From Symsagittifera roscoffensis (lineage: Eukaryota > Xenacoelomorpha > Acoela > Convolutidae): 64,000 nt of DNA. The stretch is taken from contig NC_087070.1 in NCBI RefSeq assembly GCF_963678635.1, forward strand, positions 28,330,848 through 28,394,847, in the 5' to 3' direction. Position 1 is the stretch's first letter. Every line of letters starts with the position of its first letter. Below are positions 35,929 through 49,171 of this stretch, in pieces. A program made the translations under genes and the position numbers. The notes beneath the pieces are model-generated. The model ran no database searches, had not been told where the DNA came from, and worked only from the letters and a program-made list of their open reading frames with translations.

Positions 35929-38373
35929 GACTTTCTCGAGGGGAAGGGGTCGAATTTTCAAAAGAACTTCGAAAATTTTATCAGTTTTTGCCATTTTTTA
36001 AAAGTCTAGAACCTCACAATAAAAACAATTACACATTGAATATTTTCACACGTTTGAGCTCAGGGTCCCGATAATATCAAAAAAGTTTGTTAAAATATCT
36101 GTTGACTTGGTAAACATTTTAAATTTTCAGCCAAACAGAACCAATCATTTTACACGCAGCGCTGAGCTCTTTTTTCTCCAAATGAATTTTAGGGAACAAG
36201 ATCTTAACTTGGTCTAGTTAGGGGGATGGTGTTGAAGTTATCCGATAAGTCGACGGATTTCATCATCACTCTTCCGAGCTTGTTTGTGCCATCATGATAA
36301 AGGGACAATATTATTGTCTTAAGAATGTCCCACGTTTCGCCCCACACATTTTTCGCCCCTCTTAAAACTAGTGGTATACAATTCGCCCCACTTAAAACTA
36401 GTGGTATACAATTCGCCCCAAAAAGTTTCACATTTTGTAATCGCACCTTTCGCCCCTAACTTATAACACAGTTAATTAATCGCCGCTTTCTTAACTCACG
36501 ATTTGAGGAGCGAAATGTGCCAATAATTTCATGAGGGGCGGAACGTGGGAGGGGTGAAATGTGTGAACAGTTTTTCTTAGCCATCATGGATAACCAATGA
36601 AATAGTCTTGATATTATAGTTTTCAGCAAACAGTAAAAATCTGAACATTATTGTCTATTCACTTGAAGTTCACAATTTATGACCGAATTGTACTGTCAGA
36701 GCGAGCAGAACGCGATTCATAACTTGTACTCAGATAGTTTCCGTCATATATTGCTAGTTTCAACGGCAATGACTTGACATGATATTAAGCTAAACGAGTA
36801 TGAATCTATGATTAATCAAAACACTTACAGGTTTTTGTTGCAAACCTCTTAGGGTAGCTGACGCTACCATCCAGTTAACATACCGGTCAAGGTTGGTCGA
36901 AGTTATTTCGAGGATTGAATCATAAGGGCGTAAAACGGTGAGTGGGGGATAATCCACCTTTAACCCAACATTTTATTATACGACACCCTAGATATGCTGC
37001 TATGAGCCTGGTGTGAACTCGGACCTGGTTCAAAATTTGAAGCCCTTTAGCGCACCACGCAATGCACTTGATCAGTGAAGGGACACATTTCATAGGCCAA
37101 AAAGACCAAATGAAATTCGCGTACGATTTTGCATGGGTTTAACACTTTTTTAGGGCCAATATTGCTCAGCACACAGAAACGAAAAGTTGCGCAGTGGTTT
37201 GAAGCAGAAAATGATGAGAAGTATTAGGTGGGAAATTCAAAGAATTTTCCACAAAAATTAAAAGTGTACCGATAACTTCGTCGGTAACTTTACCGTTACC
37301 TATTTTTGCCATAAAACCCAATTACAACTGCAGGCCATTCTATCCTATCCTTCGCCCATGACATTGATTATACAGTTTGAGATGATGTCATCGGTTTAAC
37401 ATCATCGGTTTTACGGCATCGGTTTTTCCTATTACACAATAACATTCAATGGCCCGGAGTGAAAAATTGAGTACTGCGCGAATTTCAACTGAATCAAAGA
37501 TCATATACAGTCGTTGCCTTGATGGTAGCCCTCGCAGTGGAACTGATTGTTGATTAGTTTTGGATGACGTCCATCCAAGATTAAAGAATGCGCCTGATAT
37601 GGCTTGTCAAACAGAAAGGGTTATTTGTACTCACTTCAAGTGAATAGCTCGGAATCCAATTATGTAATTTGACCTTCTTGTTAGATGACAAGAAATCGTT
37701 TTCCATTGAGAATGATTCCGATTGCGAAACCTTTTTTTCACAATCAACAGTTGCGATAGATCCGTTCTTGCACGAGAGAAGAACGCGTTGTTAACCGCGG
37801 AGTGAGTGTAATGCACTCTAAACAACGAGCAAGTTTTTCGACGCAACTAACTAGTGTTCCGGTAAAAACAACCTTCTCATCCACAAATCTCTGAAAACGA
37901 GTTTTGTTGAGCACCTCGTTCGAAGGTTTGAACGACCAATTAAGGATAAGATTTTCGGTGTTGACAGGATTTTCGTCACTAGCGTAACTTACAACCCGTT
38001 GTATCGCCTCGTAGCAGTTACTTGGATAATGCGATGAGCTCTAGGCCAAGATGTCTTTAGAAATTTTAATCCACTGGAATACTTCCATAGCAAGGATTTA
38101 GAGTCTGTGAGTTATATGGATGGGTATAACTCATAGAGTAATTTCGGATAGGGTACACCGTCTGCTCGTCACGCTATCTTATTTTCGGCCGGATAGATTC
38201 GTGCAACTTCTTAGTCTAATACCGATCCTAATCTTACTCTTATACTATCTAGTCTCAGGTTGTTTAACTAGTCTCTGCTAGGCTCAATAGATCTAGGGTA
38301 TACTGGTTTATTGCGGCTGCTGAAGTACTCGGGAGAGTTCAACTAATTTCTAAGTTAAATTCAAATCTCTCTG
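35929..38373. other. unit A intergenic stretch, no gene seen
   Basis: Apart from the TTCGCCCC repeats and the foldback arm near 38150, I see only AT-rich sequence. One feature is a short ATCGGTTT-type direct repeat at 37388-37430. The corresponding unit B stretch is 46581-49025. Confidence 0.5.
36325..36570. repeat. TTCGCCCC short tandem and inverted repeats, unit A
   Basis: Two copies of a 30-bp unit (ATTCGCCCCACTTAAAACTA plus GTGGTATACA) lie at about 36353-36419. They are flanked by CCCACGTTTCGCCCCACACA (36330) and a related inverted sequence near 36535-36570 (GGGCGGAACGTGGGAGGGG). The set could form a long hairpin. The 80-codon minus-strand ORF across it is repeat-driven. Unit B has the same at about 46977-47222. 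Confidence 0.6.
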
Positions 38374-38401
38374 GTGCTGAAATTACAAGTAATTTCAGCA
38401 C
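38374..38401. other. perfect hairpin, 13-bp arms and 2-nt loop
   Basis: GTGCTGAAATTAC, AA, GTAATTTCAGCAC. Also present at 49026-49053 in unit B. It lies just before the strand-composition switch that I take as the retroelement end. Its role is unknown; such short-loop palindromes can be extruded as cruciforms. Confidence 0.8.
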
Positions 38402-38519
38402 TTACAAATAAGTGGATTGTTAGTTAGATGGATCATGATTGGTTAATATTAAATACTTTACATTGGTAAAATATCTAATTTATCCAATCATAAAATGTAG
38501 TTTAGATCAGGTTCCACCC

Positions 38520-40948
38520 ATCCGGGTTTTACAGAGTTTTTTTAGAATAGTTTTTCTGCAATTCGAAACAAGGATGATGGACGTTGGTTTTTGGCGAACA
38601 TCTTATTTCTTCTGGGTTTTCTTATTAGAGAAGTCCCAGATTCAATCATTGTGTCTTCTCAAGACAACGACTGGGTTTTCGCAACAAACTCAAATCTGAT
38701 TTCAGAATGGTTGGCTATGTCAGGTTTTTCTGTTTCATTGGTGAGAACTTCTTTGTGTTTGACCTTGTCTGGGAATGGCGTGGAGATTGTGCGTGGAGGG
38801 GATGCCTGGTTACTCGGATCTGTACGTATACTTGAACATCGAGGTGGTCATTGGTCTAGTTCAATGAAGTCCTTTTCTGCGAAGTCAAGTCGTACTCTAA
38901 ATCCTTTGAGTTGTGATTGTGGGCGGCATATTGATTGTAGTTGGCCATTCTTTCTCGAGTGTAGTAGGGTCGTTTTGTCTTTGGATGTTCGTCCTTGGTG
39001 TTGTATTCTGATCTATGTATTGCATAATGTAATTTACATTTTATAAAACTTTTATTAGTTTAATATTTTTTAATTATGATTTTAGTTAGTTGTTTTCACA
39101 AAAGCTTTTTGTTTTAGTTCAGTTATTTTGAAGAGTTACTCACCCTTGAGTAGCTCTTATTAAAAATAGGAGTGTGGTCACAAAGCGTGGATGTAGCACG
39201 GTGGGTTAGGCCGGCTATAGAGCATGCTCAGGACGTCCTTCCTGGTGGGTTAGGCCAGGAGTGGGAGTATGATTGCATGCGGTTTTTGTGAGAGGTCCTG
39301 TTATGTGACAACGTTTTATGTTGGGTTTGTTGTGGTTTTTCTTATGTTTTGTTGGTTGTGTCCTTTTTTCAAAAATCAAATTGTTTGTGGTATGGGTTTG
39401 TCTTTCGACTTTTTTGTGTTTTATTATTTCTTTCTTAGACTTTATAATAGTCTTCAAAAGAATAAATTATCCAGTTTTAAACTGGGTTAATCCGGTTTGG
39501 GTACCGTTGGTTTCCTTTTCTTAGTCATGCTGTTATGCTATGTGTTGTGGTGTTTAGTAAGCTGCATTGGTTAGTTTTGTTTAGTATATAATTCCTTTCC
39601 AACCGGGTTAAAGTAAAGTTTGAAACATGTTATCTTGTGTTAGAGTTATCGAGTGTGAAAGCTTGGAACTGAAATTCATTACTTTAAACAATTCTTCGTG
39701 GGCGAGCTGTGCGAGTTTGGATAGAATTTTTATGCGAGTGAATGAAAATATCAAAAGGTTAGTACTGCTTTTGCTTCTTATGAATTTACTACATAGAATT
39801 TTAATTTTACTGCTAGTTGTTGGGGGAAATTAAGTTACAAATGTTCATCAGTATTAGATTTACTGCTGGTGGGGGAAAATTTATAAATTAATTTACTGCA
39901 TTGGTATTATATTTATTTAATTGTTGGTGCAAAAATTTAATAGGGTCTTAAACAGTTTTGAAGAAGTTTGCTATTTTTTATTTTTCTTTTGTGAATTTTT
40001 CAGATGATCTAGGATGAAGGCTAAAATTCTAAAGAAAACATGGATAAAGAATGGTGAGTTTCTAATGTTTGAATTAATTATTAATATGTATAATTCATAC
40101 TTACCTGTTAGTCGTCGGGGAAGAAACCGTGGGGGAAAATGTCGTGGATGAGATCTGAAGTTGTTAGTAGTTTGGCTAATATGCGGATGATATTTTTAGT
40201 TTGAAGCAGTGGCCAAAGCAATTGAAGTGCCTTAATGGTGGTTAGTTCTTCAGTGCCAACTGCAAATTCATAAGGTGTGTTTTGGATTAGATTATATAAT
40301 TTGTGGTTGAATTTAGTGTTATGGATGAATTCTAAAATGGGGATTTCTATAGGTTGTACAAACTCGTGTGGGATGAGGAAGGGTCGGGATTCTTCTGCGT
40401 TGAAGGTTTTGGTGATGGGACAAAAGATATACATTTGGGTTATGGGATCATAATTTCGAAGAATACCATGAAGGTTAGTATCTTTAATGCAATATGTGAA
40501 GTTAAGAAAGAATGGTGAGGTGTATTTGGAATTGATGAATTGAAAACGATGGTGTGGTTGTCTGGAGGGAGTGTGTAGGTCAAAGTGATTTTGGATGAAA
40601 CGATAATAAGTATATGTGTGTGTTTGTTTAGTGCGCAACATAATATCGTGTGAGCAGTGCAAATCTCTTTCATGTGGTGCAAGGAAACGAAAGGTTAGTG
40701 AAAATATTTGGAAGCGTTCTTTAAAGCTTTCGTAGGCTTGCGTGTCTGTTAGTGCTTCTGAGATAATGTGGTCAAACTTGCGATCGAAGATATTTAGTGT
40801 AAATACATATGGTGTTTTAATGAAAAATTTCTCGGTGATTTGTGGGTTAGCGAAGCGATCGTCGTCTAAGAATTGATCTTGGTTAGTTCTGATGATGTTA
40901 TAATCGTAATATTCTAGTGTATATTCATTAGCTCGGGGTGCAGTGTGT
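38520..40948 (-). mobile_element. truncated 3' end of the env-bearing Ty3/gypsy element (unit A copy)
   Basis: Identical to about 49172-51600 of unit B apart from single-base differences. It comprises the last 280 codons of the 602-codon ORF (40108-40948) and the downstream 3' region. The element is cut at 40948 by the duplication junction, not by decay. The left limit is inferred from the change to T/G-rich plus strand near 38520. An LTR must lie within this stretch, but its ends cannot be set without the 5' LTR. Confidence 0.7.
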
Positions 40949-41025
40949 CTGATGTTATAACTTTCACAAAAGCATATTAATTTCCAGCCAAGGAGCATGG
41001 GTATCGTTAGCTTATTATGTTTCAA
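40108..41025 (-). pseudogene. truncated, chimeric copy of the 602-codon retroelement ORF
   Basis: From the stop at 40108 to 40948 this is the C-terminal 280 codons of the ORF at 50760-52568. Upstream of the junction the frame runs by chance into tubulin-intron sequence of unit B, to an ATG at 41025. The N-terminal 25 or so residues are therefore meaningless. It has no retroelement promoter upstream and is best treated as a duplication product. Confidence 0.85.
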
Positions 41026-41531
41026 TATAAAATCACAAGATAAATCGAACTTTGCCCGATTACAGCAGGGTTTTCATAGCACAGTTTTTTGTTTTCAAGT
41101 GATATCGTTAAGTTTGCTGATATTCTGTTTAGCCGAGGGGCTGGATAGTGTATATGACTAATGACGCATACGTACAATAATAGTTATTTAGTTTTAATTT
41201 AAAGTATTTTTTCAGTGTTTTTATTCCACCGCCCATTTTTCTTTATATCATTTAAACATCTTCGAATGGCAGAAACTAACCCCAAGAGAATTGTGATGTT
41301 TCTGTCAAATGTAACCGATTATAATTTTCATACCCTTGTGACTAATTTGTGCTGAGAATGATGAAGTTGTTTTTTAAAGGCAATATTGCAATATAAGCAT
41401 TAATAGCAAAACTACGAATCGTCGTTTGTTACCAACTGTTGCGTATTAGAAAACGTGATATGTTACAAATTGTCGCCCATAGACAACAAATTATATACCA
41501 CGGTAATATGGTAATCAATGAATCAACAAAC

Positions 41532-41784
41532 CAATAACAGTCTGCTCCAAGTCCACAAAAATGGACCTCGGAACATGTTTTCCTGTCGGAGTTTCCGAGA
41601 AAAATGTGCCAAATGAAGCGTCTCTCATCATCCAGTCATCACAACCACCCTTTCTTCCAGTCGGGAACTCCGTTTGTCTCATGGAACCATCGGCTTCTAT
41701 TCCATGTTCCAGACAGTACAGTTCCCAGCAAGCGTTTCCCATCTGGATGCCAGCTTGGCCGACGTGTATGGAAAAACATTCTTT
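41532..41784 (-). pseudogene. orphan duplicate of alpha-tubulin exon 2
   Basis: Copy of 30878-31130 with the same splice sites and intact frame. On its 3' side intron 2 is cut at 40949 and followed by the retroelement fragment of unit A, not by exon 3. It could only be used if a transcript from unit B read through unit A, which would give a doubled exon 2. Its exon 1 counterpart is the ATG|GTAAGT at 46196-46198. Confidence 0.85.
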
Positions 41785-44783
41785 CTGGAAAATAGTATTT
41801 CTTTATCAATGAAACTAGAGGCCCAGCTAAAGCTGGAGGAGGTACCTGTTTGATAATTTTTTAGTTTGTTGTTCTGATGCGGGATGAAATAGGTGATTTC
41901 AAAATTTAAAAAACTGGGCTTCACCCAAAACCTAGTTTTTGCTCTATTAAAATATGAATGATATTTTTGTGATTTTGGAAATTTTCCTTATACATAATAT
42001 TTTTGAACAAACATTAGGGCGTAGCATCTTATGCACGAATACTTCCCACAACCTGTTGCCTTGATTAAACCCTTGATATCAGATTGAGTTGTTTTCGAGA
42101 GGAGTCGAAAAGTTTATAAAATACGGACAAGAAATCAAAACATTGACTTTTCCGAGGGCCATCACTTTTAGTGTAAAAAATTTGGCGCAACGGCTTTTTA
42201 AGGCGCAACCATTCAAGGGGTGCCACTAACATAAATACCTTTCATATGCCATTTCATTTAATCAAAAGAAACTCACTACTCGGGTTGACCAAAAATACTA
42301 ATCATACACTTTTCATGCAAATCCATAAGAACAAAAAATAGCATAAAAGGCTTATGATAAGTGAGTGACTTTTCGTATCTGGAAATTTTTTGACTAGCAC
42401 TTTTCCATAATCTGAAAAATGTTTTTTTATTTAAGTTCTTCTCAGTTTTTGGGTTGTGTTCGTAACCGAACACAAGTGACAAAGTCCTTGGTTACTCAAA
42501 GCTAGAGTCACCAAAAAACGAGAAAGTAATTCAATTTTCGTGCATCTAAGACTAAATTTTGCAGGCAAAAAAATTTTTGTGGGAAAATGTTTGAGTGCAA
42601 AATTATAATCCATTGAAAATCCATTATAAGGGATTATAATGGATTATAATTTCTTTTTTTTTTCACATTTATGGAAATAACAGAAAATTTTAAGGTTCTG
42701 GAAAATTCAGGCTCTTTTTCATAAAACTCGAAAATAATCCATTATAATCTTTTATAAACCATTGTAACACTTTATAACCAATTATAATGGATTAAATTGA
42801 TTTCTACTTTGTTTTATATTTGATTAATAAACTGTAATAACCTATCATTTTAGAATTTTATAGGGACAGGACATCGAAATCAATTATAACCGATTTTTAT
42901 CCATGGAAATTCTTTGCGGGAACTTAGTTGACATGTCCACTTTACAGAAAGAAAATTATAAACGATTTGCATTTGGCTTTTTTACTATTAAAACACTGTT
43001 TGGTATTTAGATCACAAGTCTTATTTAGTCTAATTATTTAGACATAATGAAAACATCACTTTAGAAGCTCTTATGAACAGCTAATTAGATTTTATGGATC
43101 AACTGACGTCACATTTCACCCTTTTTGCAAAAAAGTCAGTTAAAAAAAATTCTCAAATCGAAAGCAAGATAAAATTTACGATCCAATTGACCACGTAATT
43201 TGTTTCATTTCACTAGAATACGATGTTTCCTTGTCCCTCACGAGTTCATTCAACTGAATAAAAAACCTTCATTAGGAAAAATTACATGCTGTTTGTAATC
43301 ACGTCCTATGTAACGGTGTTGAAAGTTCAACCACTTTTTATAAACTTTTTAATTCAATCAAAAGAAATTCACTACCCGGGTTGACCAAAAACACTAGTCA
43401 TATATTTTTCATACATGGAAAAAAGCTAATCATACAATTTTCATGCAATTCCATTAAAAAAAAACAGCATGAAAGGTTTTTGATTGGTGAGTGACTTTTC
43501 ACACGGTCTATCATTTAGCATGCTATCACAAACAAAAGAACGAAGTACAAAAATTGTAACTTATAGCAAACATTTACAAAGATTGATCAATAAGAAATTT
43601 GCAATACGAAAGGCATACAAAAAAATGCAATACGAAAGAAATAGGCTTTTTGAAGGTTTTTGAAAACAATTATTTAGAAAACGGGAAATTAATTCAATTT
43701 TCGTGCATCTAAGACTAAGTTTTGCATGCAACAAAAAAACTAAGTACGAAAATGTTAGTTTGAGTGCAAAATTCGTTTATAGCTTGAAAAAAAACAATCT
43801 AAATTTTTCGGACAGTTTCTGATTAATTTTTTGAATTTTTGTAGTCGCCATCCAAAAAATACTCGTCAAACAATTTCTATATATGGAAATTGTATGATTA
43901 GCATTATGTTACCAAAAAAAATTTCATTTATATTATTTATGATGCACCGAATTTTACGCCAAAACAAGAAAAAGTTCTATTCTAAATTTCGATTACACCA
44001 TTTCAGCAAAACTTTCGAAACTTATATGGAAAGCGTTTTTTTATAGAATTTGTTTATGAAATTATATGATTAGCATTTTCAGTTTATGTAGGTCAACTCG
44101 GGTAGCCTTTTTCTTGAAAATTGAGTTTAAATTGAAACACACAGAAATAATAACTTGCACAAAATTGAGAACTTAGCTGGACAATAATTTTGATAGTTGC
44201 ATTTCTTCGCATGGTCAAAAACAAAAACATTAGTTATTCTTCAGTTAGTACTTATCGCTTGACCGTTGTTGATTAAAGTTGTATGGAGCAACGACCAAAG
44301 TTCCATTTACATTTTTTTACTTTCAAACTTCTACGCGCTGTAAAAGCTCAAACTAAGTCGATTTCCTTGATATGACTTCATCAGATGATAACGTTGCACA
44401 AAATGAAAACTTTGCGTGGCAGTAGTTTGATAGTTATGATTCTTCACATTACAAGAAGGACAAACTGTTTTACTTGCTACACAAGCTCAAATTATCTACA
44501 AAACTAATTGGAATGCACGAATAGCGACAAACAGAAGCACCACACTCATTGTAACACGAAACTATTGAAAAAATTTACCACGACAGCCCAAATATTTGGA
44601 AAATCCAAACCACTTAATGTTGTCTCTTGAATCACTTTTGCACTCGATCTCAAGATGCCCCAGTACGCTTCCTAAGAAACTATAACGTTCACTATGAAAA
44701 TCTTCAATTTCTCTTTTCCCTTATTCATCAATAAACTTTGCGAACACGTTACTTGACTCAGAATGCCCAGACTGGACAAAAGA

Positions 44784-45206
44784 CTGGGCGGATTTAGGGG
44801 GGGGGGGTGATTAGAAGCACCCTATCATTCAGGAATTCGACCCCCTGGCGACCCAAAGGGTCCCCCCTTTGTATTATTTTGAGATATCCAGTTTTGGTGA
44901 CGGAACCTAAATTTTTTCTAAAGGCGCCTTCGGCGTCAATATATACTAATTTTGAAGGGGGAGCGCGTGCCGAAAAAGGCAATTTTTTGGTCAAAATTTT
45001 CAAAAATTGCCTAAAAACGCCTTTTTTGGACAATTTTTTAATAATTTGCCTGCGGGGCAAAAAATTAGGCCAAAAAAGGGACTTTTTAGTACTTTGGCAA
45101 AACTTAAAAAAAATCAATTTGGTCGACCTAAAGAAAGGTCGACAACATTTTCGAAGATTTTTGAAAATCCGCCCCCCCCCTCGAGAAAATCCTAGACCCG
45201 CCCCTG
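44784..45206 (+). mobile_element. hAT-type MITE, unit B copy
   Basis: Duplicate of 34130-34554, 2 bp shorter in the C-run (9 rather than 11 C). Same flanking ACAAAAGA (44776-44783) and ACAAAAGG (45207-45214), so it was copied with the unit rather than inserted again. Confidence 0.85.
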
Positions 45207-46195
45207 ACAAAAGGGATAGTAAGGCAGCTCATGCTCACTACAATATAAGAACCAGCAACTCATAATTGATGACTACAGTTCTCATGATTTTATGGTTTTA
45301 TTTGATGCTTTTATTGGCACTCTCATTTTACTTTGGTTGTATTAGTTTTTGCATAACTTTTAATTGTTATACTGCAGAGCCTTAAATACAAACCAATCAT
45401 AACCTATAACTTAACCCTATCTAAATATTGTACGCTGATTAGTTTCATCATCCTTTATACCATTTGAAACAACGTGGGTTCAAACCCAACCTCGCTTTCA
45501 CCAGAGACTAGGATTATTAGAGCAGGGCTAAGAACAGCATAGACTGAGGGGTTGCTCGAACATCATCCGGCCAAGTAAATATATGATGCAAAACAGAGGG
45601 TGTATTTTATGTGAGACGAGGGTTTTTTTTGTGACTAGTATTTATATGCTGTTTTCATAATTAGTTTAGATACATCTAATAGAAAGGCTTGAAGTGAGAA
45701 TTTCAATGACGATTTCAGAGAGATTTTAAAAAATTCAATGAAACTTTGGCTTCAAAGCATTTATAAACTGTATCATGGAAATCCATTCTCAGATAAAAAA
45801 AGTCTTATTAAAAATACCATTCTCAGATAAAGTACACCGACTGTTTCTCTCATACCATCTTTTTTGGCCGGATAGGTTCGCGCAACCCATCAGTCTATGC
45901 TGATTTAAGCCTAACTCTTAAAATCGTAGTCTCATCAGATTTCGAAAAGCCATTCTAAAATCCTATGTTTTTAAGATTTTTTTGGCTGAAGTTACTGACA
46001 CAAATTTTGTTAAACCCGTTTTATTTTTTTGAAAAAACGCCACTTCGAACTTCTGTGTTTTTCTTTTGAAAAATAAATTTAAAAAAGCTTAGAAATTTGC
46101 GGTAGCCAGAACTGGTATTTTATTGTCCAAAAATTGGTTCGTCGCGAATTGCACTTAAGCAATGTGTGCTGGTATTAAAACTAAAGAAAACTTAC

Positions 46196-46198
46196 CAT
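46196..46198 (-). pseudogene. duplicate of the inferred alpha-tubulin start exon
   Basis: Copy of the ATG|GTAAGT at 35544-35546 at the expected 10,652-bp offset. With 41532-41784 it makes a promoter-plus-two-exon 5' gene fragment lacking the final exon. Confidence 0.55.
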
Positions 46199-46371
46199 GT
46201 TTAAAACTATCTGCTACAGGCTACGGCAGAACAACTGGAATTCTGCAAAGAAATTGAACAAGTGAAGATTATGTCGGTCTTTCTTTTTGACTGATTGGCA
46301 TTTTCACCTGTTTTGTGCTAATTATGAAATCAAATTTGGGAAGGAAAAAAGAAAACCGATTGCTTTTAGTT

Positions 46372-46580
46372 GTCGGTCCAAAGAGATCAACTGGGTGTCA
46401 GTGCCAACATCGAAATGTCAATTATACCACTTAGCAGATGGTGTTCAGAAGTTCGGTGCAGATGGAACTAGCCAGTGCAGATTAAAAGTACAATTAATCA
46501 AGTGCTACTACTACGGCTGCAACCTTGAAACAGTGATAGCTGTACCAAATAAGGATGGACAACCAGGCGCGCACATCTAA
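46372..46580 (+). other. exon-like cysteine-rich open frame, unit B
   Basis: Identical duplicate of 35720-35928; see that entry. Function unknown. Confidence 0.25.
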
Positions 46581-49171
46581 GACTTTCTCGAGGGGAAGGG
46601 GTCGAATTTTCAAAAGAACTTCGAAAATTTTATCAGTTTTTGCCATTTTTTAAAAGTCTAGAACCTCACAATAAAAACAATTACACATTGAATATTTTCA
46701 CACGTTTGAGCTCAGGGTCCCGATAATATCAAAAAAGTTTGTTAAAATATCTGTTGACTTGGTAAACATTTTAAATTTTCAGCCAAACAGAACCAATCAT
46801 TTTACACGCAGCGCTGAGCTCTTTTTTCTCCAAATGAATTTTAGGGAACAAGATCTTAACTTGGTCTAGTTAGGGGGATGGTGTTGAAGTTATCCGATAA
46901 GTCGACGGATTTCATCATCACTCTTCCGAGCTTGTTTGTGCCATCATGATAAAGGGACAATATTATTGTCTTAAGAATGTCCCACGTTTCGCCCCACACA
47001 TTTTTCGCCCCTCTTAAAACTAGTGGTATACAATTCGCCCCACTTAAAACTAGTGGTATACAATTCGCCCCAAAAAGTTTCACATTTTGTAATCGCACCT
47101 TTCGCCCCTAACTTATAACACAGTTAATTAATCGCCGCTTTCTTAACTCACGATTTGAGGAGCGAAATGTGCCAATAATTTCATGGGGGGCGGAACGTGG
47201 GAGGGGTGAAATGTGTGAACAGTTTTTCTTAGCCATCATGGATAACCAATGAAATAGTCTTGATATTATAGTTTTCAGCAAACAGTAAAAATCTGAACAT
47301 TATTGTCTATTCACTTGAAGTTCACAATTTATGACCGAATTGTACTGTCAGAGCGAGCAGAACGCGATTCATAACTTGTACTCAGATAGTTTCCGTCATA
47401 TATTGCTAGTTTCAACGGCAATGACTTGACATGATATTAAGCTAAACGAGTATGAATCTATGATTAATCAAAACACTTACAGGTTTTTGTTGCAAACCTC
47501 TTAGGGTAGCTGACGCTACCATCCAGTTAACATACCGGTCAAGGTTGGTCGAAGTTATTTCGAGGATTGAATCATAAGGGCGTAAAACGGTGAGTGGGGG
47601 ATAATCCACCTTTAACCCAACATTTTATTATACGACACCCTAGATATGCTGCTATGAGCCTGGTGTGAACTCGGACCTGGTTCAAAATTTGAAGCCCTTT
47701 AGCGCACCACGCAATGCACTTGATCAGTGAAGGGACACATTTCATAGGCCAAAAAGACCAAATGAAATTCGCGTACGATTTTGCATGGGTTTAACACTTT
47801 TTTAGGGCCAATATTGCTCAGCACACAGAAACGAAAAGTTGCGCAGTGGTTTGAAGCAGAAAATGATGAGAAGTATTAGGTGGGAAATTCAAAGAATTTT
47901 CCACAAAAATTAAAAGTGTACCGATAACTTCGTCGGTAACTTTACCGTTACCTATTTTTGCCATAAAACCCAATTACAACTGCAGGCCATTCTATCCTAT
48001 CCTTCGCCCATGACATTGATTATACAGTTTGAGATGATGTCATCGGTTTAACATCATCGGTTTTACGGCATCGGTTTTTCCTATTACACAATAACATTCA
48101 ATGGCCCGGAGTGAAAAATTGAGTACTGCGCGAATTTCAACTGAATCAAAGATCATATACAGTCGTTGCCTTGATGGTAGCCCTCGCAGTGGAACTGATT
48201 GTTGATTAGTTTTGGATGACGTCCATCCAAGATTAAAGAATGCGCCTGATATGGCTTGTCAAACAGAAAGGGTTATTTGTACTCACTTCAAGTGAATAGC
48301 TCGGAATCCAATTATGTAATTTGACCTTCTTGTTAGATGACAAGAAATCGTTTTCCATTGAGAATGATTCCGATTGCGAAACCTTTTTTTCACAATCAAC
48401 AGTTGCGATAGATCCGTTCTTGCACGAGAGAAGAACGCGTTGTTAACCGCGGAGTGAGTGTAATGCACTCTAAACAACGAGCAAGTTTTTCGACGCAACT
48501 AACTAGTGTTCCGGTAAAAACAACCTTCTCATCCACAAATCTCTGAAAACGAGTTTTGTTGAGCACCTCGTTCGAAGGTTTGAACGACCAATTAAGGATA
48601 AGATTTTCGGTGTTGACAGGATTTTCGTCACTAGCGTAACTTACAACCCGTTGTATCGCCTCGTAGCAGTTACTTGGATAATGCGATGAGCTCTAGGCCA
48701 AGATGTCTTTAGAAATTTTAATCCACTGGAATACTTCCATAGCAAGGATTTAGAGTCTGTGAGTTATATGGATGGGTATAACTCATAGAGTAATTTCGGA
48801 TAGGGTACACCGTCTGCTCGTCACGCTATCTTATTTTCGGCCGGATAGATTCGTGCAACTTCTTAGTCTAATACCGATCCTAATCTTACTCTTATACTAT
48901 CTAGTCTCAGGTTGTTTAACTAGTCTCTGCTAGGCTCAATAGATCTAGGGTATACTGGTTTATTGCGGCTGCTGAAGTACTCGGGAGAGTTCAACTAATT
49001 TCTAAGTTAAATTCAAATCTCTCTGGTGCTGAAATTACAAGTAATTTCAGCACTTACAAATAAGTGGATTGTTAGTTAGATGGATCATGATTGGTTAATA
49101 TTAAATACTTTACATTGGTAAAATATCTAATTTATCCAATCATAAAATGTAGTTTAGATCAGGTTCCACCC

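Larger units (their letters stand above)
30295..40948. repeat. tandem duplication, unit A (10,654 bp)
   Basis: Begins CTGATGTTATAACTTTCAC at 30295 and ends GTGCAGTGTGT at 40948, immediately followed by unit B starting with the same CTGATGTTATAAC. Offsets to unit B are 10,654 bp, falling to 10,652 bp after a C-run difference. Differences noticed: T32427/C43081, A36534/G47186, T40081/G50733, and length changes near 31257, in a T-run near 32000 and in the C-run near 34517. Contents: tubulin exons 1 and 2 with intervening intron, a MITE, small repeats, and the 3' end of the retroelement. Confidence 0.97.

Noticed and set aside
38591..39046. Plus-strand 151-codon ORF (copy 49243-49698)
   Set aside because: It lies antisense to the inferred retroelement 3' region, whose T/G-rich plus strand gives long Leu/Val/Cys/Ser-rich frames; no motif and no supporting splice structure.
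38487..39792. LTR proposed from TGTAG at 38487 to CTACA at 39792
   Set aside because: Only the terminal words fit; there is no polypurine tract next to it and no second LTR in the window to compare.
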